From positions 1 through 10,895 of the forward strand of contig JAHJDU010000098.1 in NCBI GenBank assembly GCA_018812385.1: 10,895 bases of DNA. The letters run 5' to 3'. The notes under the pieces were generated by a model. The model saw nothing but the letters and a program-made list of their open reading frames with translations, was not told the DNA's origin and did not search any database. Each line of letters starts with the position of its first letter. The stretch's first letter is position 1. Below, piece by piece: positions 6,833-10,895 of the stretch. The DNA is from Pseudomonadota bacterium. Lineage in GTDB: Bacteria > Desulfobacterota > Desulfobacteria > Desulfobacterales > Desulfobacteraceae. The position numbers and the translations under genes are program-made.

Positions 6833-8017
6833 ATGATTTCTGATCGACCCGTCCAAACCCATATGACAACGATTTTCACAGAGCCTCTGATTATCCTGAT
6901 CGCTCTGATTTTTCTTTTTATTTCCCTTTTAAACCATCAAATCCAGATGACGATACTGATATTATTGGTCATGGGGTTGATGGTGTTTACAAAATCCTGG
7001 AGCAGATTTTCTTTTTCAAAAATGGCTTTTGATTCAGAAATTGATAAAAACAAGGTTTTTCCAGGTGAAAGAATAAGGCTTAAGATAGAAGCAAGGAATA
7101 ATAAACTTTTGCCTGTGCAGATCCAGATTAAACTTATGATTGATGAATCGCACTTTATTTCAGACACACCAGCCTGTGAAAATAGTTTCCTTTTATGGTT
7201 CCAGAAAACAACATTTTCCTGGAGTCTTAAAGCCATGCACAGGGGATGTTTTAATATCGGTCATCCCCATATTATTGTTGCTGATCTTTTCGGTTTTTTT
7301 CCAAGACTAAAAATCTGGCAGGATAGTGTTGATGTCATTGTATACCCGAAAATCATTCCCATCAGACCGTTTTCAATGCCCGAGCATTATTTTTTTGGTG
7401 TTCCAGGCGCGCAAAGCCCGGTGCAGGACCCGGTGTATATCCTCGGCACACGGGAATACCAGAGTTTTACACCTGTCAAACTCATCCATTGGAAAGCCAG
7501 TGCCAGGTATGACAAGCTCCAGGAAAAAGTGTGCGAACCATCTACCCAGGAAAAAATATTGATTGTGGTTGACGTTGAATTGTTTCAAACCCTTCAGGCT
7601 AAAGATGATTTTGAAATAATGCTGGAAGCTGCAGCTTCCATGGCGGTTTATTTTGAAAGCCATGGCAATGCAGTGGGGTTTATGACCAATGCGGTCATCA
7701 AAGGAGGAAAGCCTGGTTTTGTCCCGATAAGTCGAAATCGTCAAAATCTTTCAAATATACTTGAAACCATTGCCAGAATGGATATGAAATCAGGCAGCAG
7801 TCTGTCAGATATTTTTCATCAGCATATCAGTATATTATGGGGGATAAACTGTATTTTCTGTTCCCAGTCCATTGATCCATCCATTGTAAAAATGAAAGAA
7901 TTTTATGCCCATAAAAGAATACCGGTAAAATACTTTGTGAGCAGGACAGGGGATATAGAAGATGGAAAAGACTTTATTTCAGATACTATCCAGGAGATAG
8001 GCTCAATCTGTTTATAA
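6833..8017 (+). CDS. DUF58 domain membrane protein, partner of MoxR
   Basis: This 394-residue protein has two adjacent membrane segments near the N-terminus (about 17-34 and 38-52), then an extended region with the typical phrases RGCFNIGHPHI and DLFGFFPRLK (about 137-160). The DUF58 core follows at about 205-235, including REYQSFTPVKLIHWKASAR. The downstream ILIVVDVE begins a von Willebrand A-like fold, as is usual for these proteins. DUF58 proteins are regularly encoded next to MoxR ATPases and are presumed clients or effectors at the membrane; their biochemical role is unsettled. The ATG at 6833 follows the moxR stop by five bases, with only a weak GGAT as ribosome-binding site, so coupling with moxR is likely. 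An ATG at 6863 is a possible later start. Confidence 0.9.
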   Translation: MISDRPVQTHMTTIFTEPLIILIALIFLFISLLNHQIQMTILILLVMGLMVFTKSWSRFSFSKMAFDSEIDKNKVFPGERIRLKIEARNNKLLPVQIQIKLMIDESHFISDTPACENSFLLWFQKTTFSWSLKAMHRGCFNIGHPHIIVADLFGFFPRLKIWQDSVDVIVYPKIIPIRPFSMPEHYFFGVPGAQSPVQDPVYILGTREYQSFTPVKLIHWKASARYDKLQEKVCEPSTQEKILIVVDVELFQTLQAKDDFEIMLEAAASMAVYFESHGNAVGFMTNAVIKGGKPGFVPISRNRQNLSNILETIARMDMKSGSSLSDIFHQHISILWGINCIFCSQSIDPSIVKMKEFYAHKRIPVKYFVSRTGDIEDGKDFISDTIQEIGSICL

Positions 8018-8021
8018 AAAT

Positions 8022-8026
8022 AAGGA
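8022..8026 (+). promoter_or_regulatory. Shine-Dalgarno deciding a TTG start
   Basis: AAGGA lies six bases before the TTG at 8033. The nearby ATG at 8026 is in another frame and stops after eight codons, so TTG is the better start for the following gene. Confidence 0.6.
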
Positions 8027-8032
8027 TGAATA

Positions 8033-9388
8033 TTGTCACACTATACCCATAAACGCCTTGTGTCAGCCTGCTGCGGCATGGATCTGTGCTGGCTTTGTGC
8101 CTGGGCGAATTTTCTGGCTGTTTCCACAACACAGATCACATTTCCGCTGGGCAGGGCCTGCGCGGCTTTTTTCATGGCATTGTTCATGTCTTATTTGTTC
8201 AGAGCAAAAAGATATCGCCTTATATGGTTTGTTCTTGGACATGTTCTTGGGCTGGGTCTTATGATATGGGCTGCAGTGTCTGCAGGTATTGGCCGGGTCC
8301 TTCCCGGCACACCGCATCAATGGTATCAGATGGCCTTGATTGCAGCCATGGTTTGTCTTTTCTGGTATAAGGGCACAAAATTATCATCAAGACAGATGTC
8401 CTATCAAACCACCTGCAATTATTTTGATCTGGGTATTTCTCTTTTGTTTGCACTTTTGATTATAAAAATGTTGATTCAGCTTAAAGGGGGAATACATATT
8501 CAGGAATCCTTTACCCTTTATCTTATGGGCGGGTACTTTTTTTTCGGCCTTTCGGCAGTATTCTTTTCCCAAAACACGACAATAAGGGAAAAACTATATC
8601 TAAAAGGATTTCGTGTATATGGTGTATTGATAAGTGTTTTTATTGTGCTTCTTTTCTGCGGCATGGCTATGGTTTTTGTCCTGCTTCCCTTTATGACATC
8701 TTTTGCAGAATCAGGATATGATGTCTTAAAACAGGCAGCAGGTCCGTTAAGTCCTTATCTTATAGCGATTTTGAGATTTATTTTTGCTCCACGAAACCAT
8801 CCGGCAGATATTGGAATTTCCCGGCAGAACCCTGATATTACTGTCCCAAATATCACACTGACACAGGGCTACACCGGCTGGGCAGACCATCTTTTCTTTT
8901 CCGGCATTATGGCGATTCTTTTTTTAATTTTTGTATTTATGGCAGGTTATATTGCCTATAAGATTTTTAAATTCCTGATGTCAAAACAATCGTTGCAACC
9001 CGGTGACAAAGAAGAGACTGAGTTTTTTTTAGTGTTGATACGCTGGCTGGTTTTATTGTTTAAATCTTTTAAAACTGCAATCCTGGCCTTGTTCGGAAAA
9101 GTCGAGGATGCCAAAAAAGGATTTATAAAGCTTATTTCCTGGGGCCGGAAAAGCGGCATGCCCAAATTGCAGAACGAAACTCCGGCAGAATATGCAGAAA
9201 GGCTGCAGCAGCAGTTTGTGTCTCTTGAAAATGAAATCAAAACCATTATTCATGCGTTTCATCTTGAGACCTATGGTGAAATGCGATTGGATCAAACAAA
9301 GATCTTTCAGATGGCAAAAGCCTTAAAAACAATTCACAGCCCTTTATTCTGGACGTTGCGGATCAAATCCTTCTGGAAGATGCTTTAA
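8033..9388 (+). CDS. Multi-pass membrane protein with DUF4129-like C-terminus (TgpA-like, no transglutaminase domain)
   Basis: This 451-residue protein has about seven hydrophobic segments up to residue 220, an extracytoplasmic loop of roughly 60 residues (about 223-284), another strong segment at about 285-312, and a cytoplasmic tail. The tail contains NETPAEYAERLQQQF and later FHLETYGE (about 381-416). This matches the DUF4129 pattern found at the C-terminus of TgpA-type transglutaminase membrane proteins encoded after MoxR and DUF58. In those relatives the loop before the last membrane segment carries a transglutaminase domain with Cys-His-Asp. Here the loop is far too short for it and no such domain is visible. 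The protein probably acts with the upstream MoxR ATPase and DUF58 protein at the inner membrane; its activity is unknown. It starts with TTG 16 bases after the DUF58 gene and is the last gene of the operon. Confidence 0.8.
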   Translation: MSHYTHKRLVSACCGMDLCWLCAWANFLAVSTTQITFPLGRACAAFFMALFMSYLFRAKRYRLIWFVLGHVLGLGLMIWAAVSAGIGRVLPGTPHQWYQMALIAAMVCLFWYKGTKLSSRQMSYQTTCNYFDLGISLLFALLIIKMLIQLKGGIHIQESFTLYLMGGYFFFGLSAVFFSQNTTIREKLYLKGFRVYGVLISVFIVLLFCGMAMVFVLLPFMTSFAESGYDVLKQAAGPLSPYLIAILRFIFAPRNHPADIGISRQNPDITVPNITLTQGYTGWADHLFFSGIMAILFLIFVFMAGYIAYKIFKFLMSKQSLQPGDKEETEFFLVLIRWLVLLFKSFKTAILALFGKVEDAKKGFIKLISWGRKSGMPKLQNETPAEYAERLQQQFVSLENEIKTIIHAFHLETYGEMRLDQTKIFQMAKALKTIHSPLFWTLRIKSFWKML

Positions 9389-9415
9389 TTAAAGTTCCAG
9401 GTCTTTGGGTGCGGG

Positions 9416-9911
9416 TTATAAGCGCTTTTCCATTGTTTTATCTGTTTCAAACCCAATTATAAATCCAAGCATGCTCATGACATCAAAGTCATGGTGCTCA
9501 ATAAAGTAGTTAAAGGCCCAAAGTCCTTGGCAGTGTTGCTGGCTATTCTTCCGCAACTTTTATGCACTTTGCTGATCAGTATGGTTGAAACAATTTTCAA
9601 CGGCTTCAGGCCTGTAGTAAGGTGTTTTATGGTTGTCTACATCTGTTTAAACAGGCGTTCATAAGATCTGCTGACAGCAATGTGGTGGTCTATAATTGTT
9701 TTTAAAAGCGAGGGCTTGTGAAAGAAGCCATTGGTATTTTCTGTTATTTGACTCCTGATCGATAATACCATCTATAAACGCTATTACTCCAAGATAAATC
9801 AGAGAAATTTTTCTGGTTTCATATAAGATTATGATCTGCCCGGAATAATTTTATATTGTCATCAATTCTTGTTAAAGATACCATTTGAATTGTTGAATTT
9901 TCAAAAGCTCA
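9416..9911 (-). pseudogene. Decayed minus-strand coding remnant with several frameshifts
   Basis: This stretch has no intact gene, but the minus strand carries successive protein-like pieces in shifting frames. They are: 9819-9911 (including MVSLTRIDDNIKLFRADHNLI); 9662-9850 (including ETRKISLIYLGVIAFIDG and later YQWLLSQALAFK); 9637-9771 (ending in TIIDHHIAVSRSYERLFKQM); 9563-9646 (NHKTPYYRPEAVENCF); and, in the same frame after one in-frame TAA at 9560-9562, 9416-9559 (WAFNYFIEHHDFDVMSMLG and on to MEKRL). Several neighbouring pieces overlap, which is what single-base indels in a former gene would produce. I recognise no family. The reading is by eye; a chance run of open frames cannot be excluded. 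The upstream piece overlaps the damaged 5' region of the ParB-like gene on the other strand. Confidence 0.35.
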
Positions 9912-9938
9912 AGGATAGTTGCAAGTTATGCAGCGGGA

Positions 9939-10328
9939 TTGATTGAACCGATTATTGTTCGGCCGCAAAAAAATGGCAGGTTTCAGCTTATTGCAGGAGA
10001 ACGAAGGTTCAGAGCGATTAAAGATTACACGGACATGACGATTATTCAGGCAAAGATCGCAGACGTTGATGATCTTCAGGCAAGAAGAATAAGCGCCGCA
10101 GAAAACCTTTTAAGAGAAGATTTATCCGCCATAGAATCCATTGAAGCAACCATTGAAATTATTGATGTGGAAATGGGCAAAGAGCCTGAGTATTTGACGG
10201 TAGGTAAAACACCCCTTGAAAGGGTGGTAAAATTGCTGTCAAAGTTAGATTCCATAAGGCGGAGCAAGGAACGGAGGTCTGTTGTTTTAGAGGCTGAAAA
10301 GGACCTGTCCAACGCGGGGAGAATTTGA
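9939..10328 (+). pseudogene. ParB/Spo0J-like N-terminal domain fragment, probably damaged at both ends
   Basis: The 129-residue frame matches the ParB N-terminal domain: IEPIIVRPQKNGRFQLIAGERRFRA contains the family's GERR box (residues 20-23), and AAENLLREDLSAIE (54-67) is the second conserved box. ParB-type proteins bind DNA and hydrolyse CTP in chromosome or plasmid partition; ParB-like fragments also occur in mobile elements. The usual region before GLIxPI is missing in this frame: it is open only back to the TGA at 9894-9896. A different frame upstream reads KIPFELLNFQKLKD, which resembles a ParB N-terminus, so a frameshift near 9930-9940 is likely. The C-terminal residues NAGRI and the stop look like an abrupt end. 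A TTG would be the start if the fragment is translated. It could still be a genuine short ParB-like gene. A RecQ fragment begins three bases later. Confidence 0.6.
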
Positions 10329-10331
10329 GCA

Positions 10332-10720
10332 ATGTCTGGAATTGATAACACCCTAAAGGAAATATTCGGATTCGACAAATTTAAACCCGGTCAGAAACAG
10401 GTTGTGGAAACCATCATGGCTGGTACGTCTGCGGCATCAATTTTTCCCACGGCGCGGGAAAATCCCTTTGTTATCAGTTACCAGCCATTCTTGAGCAAGG
10501 GATGACCCTGGTGGTCTCACCGCCTCTCTCTCTAATGAAGGATCAGATCGATTTTTTGAAATCGAAAAATATTGCTGCGGCAAAGCTTGACTCAGGGATG
10601 AGTGCCGAAGACTACCGAAGCACTCTTGAGGCAGCCCGGCAGGGTAAGCTGAAGATTCTTATGATTGCGGTAGAGCGGTTTAAAAACGAGAGATTCAGAA
10701 CCCAGCTTCGGCTGAATTGA
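10332..10720 (+). pseudogene. RecQ-type DNA helicase N-terminal fragment, frameshifted and truncated
   Basis: RecQ is a 3'-5' ATP-dependent DNA helicase of recombination and repair. The ATG at 10332, behind a plausible GGGGAG ribosome-binding site, opens a RecQ N-terminus: LKEIFGFDKFKPGQKQVVE carries the Q-binding motif 0. The frame then fails inside Walker A. It reads SIFPT and continues wrongly to a TGA at 10503-10505, while the frame displaced by one deleted base at 10450/10451 reads GAGKSLCYQLPAILEQG and continues through LVVSPPLSLMKDQIDFLKSK and VERFKNERFRTQL to a stop at 10718-10720. The DEAH box, the second RecA domain and the RQC/HRDC regions are absent, because homology stops near 10700 where receiver-domain sequence begins. 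The remaining sequence cannot make an active helicase, and the protein is about a fifth of normal RecQ length. Confidence 0.85.
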
Positions 10721-10895
10721 TTAAAATACGTCCTGATATTCCAGTAGTGCTCTGCACAGGATTCAGTGAAACCATGTCTGAAGAAAAGGCGGCATCTCTG
10801 GGCATTAAGGGTTTTCTATTGAAACCGATTGTGATGAAGGATCTTGCCCGAAAAATACGCGAAGTTTTGGATGAAGATAAAATTGAAATTGATAA
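10702..10895 (+). pseudogene. C-terminal half of a response-regulator receiver domain, running off the window
   Basis: The frame is open from 10684 to the window end. From about 10705 it reads as the second half of a receiver domain: AELIKIRPDIPVVLCTGFSE carries the switch Thr region, and LGIKGFLLKPIVMKDLARKI carries the conserved Lys before Pro. The first half of the fold, with the acidic pocket and the phospho-acceptor Asp, is missing; the bases just before belong to the RecQ fragment in another frame. It resembles the last domain of hybrid histidine kinases, so it is probably the broken 3' end of such a gene. Its stop codon lies beyond the window. Confidence 0.75.

Noticed and set aside
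9383..9394. Palindrome CTTTAATTAAAG at the end of the DUF4129-like gene
   Set aside because: It is AT-rich, has no loop or T tract and overlaps the stop codon, so it is not a convincing terminator or binding site.
9475..9494. Perfect six-base inverted repeat CATGAC...GTCATG as an operator or terminator
   Set aside because: There is no T tract and no adjacent promoter, and it is explained as part of the decayed coding remnant; it is short enough to be chance.

Overview
The window reads as chromosomal DNA of a moderately AT-rich Gram-negative bacterium. The protein styles (Lnt, RF2, the PAS hybrid kinase, the ParB-like and receiver fragments) resemble those of sulfate-reducing Desulfobacteraceae (Desulfobacterota, formerly Deltaproteobacteria). 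That placement is an inference from sequence style and was not tested by a search.

Layout. (1) 148-1737, minus strand: a soluble PAS - HisKA - HATPase - receiver hybrid kinase, followed by a likely intrinsic terminator. (2) A 95-base divergent intergenic region, then a plus-strand cluster 1833-5161: lnt (apolipoprotein N-acyltransferase), prfB (release factor 2, made through a programmed +1 frameshift) and a small HD-domain hydrolase, spaced 11 and 2 bases apart. A short unknown ORF (5240-5497) follows. (3) 5498-5885, mostly non-coding: a possible small minus-strand ORF and a candidate promoter for the next operon. (4) 5886-9388: moxR (AAA+ ATPase), a DUF58 membrane protein and a multi-pass membrane protein with a DUF4129-like tail. 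They form one operon, and two of its three genes start with TTG behind good Shine-Dalgarno sequences. (5) 9389-10895: a gene graveyard. A multiply frameshifted minus-strand remnant is followed by a 5'-damaged ParB-like gene, a RecQ helicase fragment with a one-base deletion in its Walker A motif, and the C-terminal half of a response-regulator receiver domain abutting the RecQ fragment.

How the genes work together. The lnt-prfB-HD block is housekeeping: lipoprotein maturation and translation termination. MoxR/DUF58/DUF4129 is a recognised genomic association thought to act in chaperoning or assembly at the cell envelope; the third member here lacks the transglutaminase domain common in its relatives. 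The right end looks like accumulated debris of genome rearrangement.

The most notable observations are two separate in-frame tandem repeats inside lnt, one immediately before the catalytic cysteine; the full RF2 frameshift site, which moves the true prfB start to 3521; and the ParB/RecQ/receiver mosaic. I found no convincing complete and previously undescribed system, no CRISPR array, no RNA gene and no intact mobile element.
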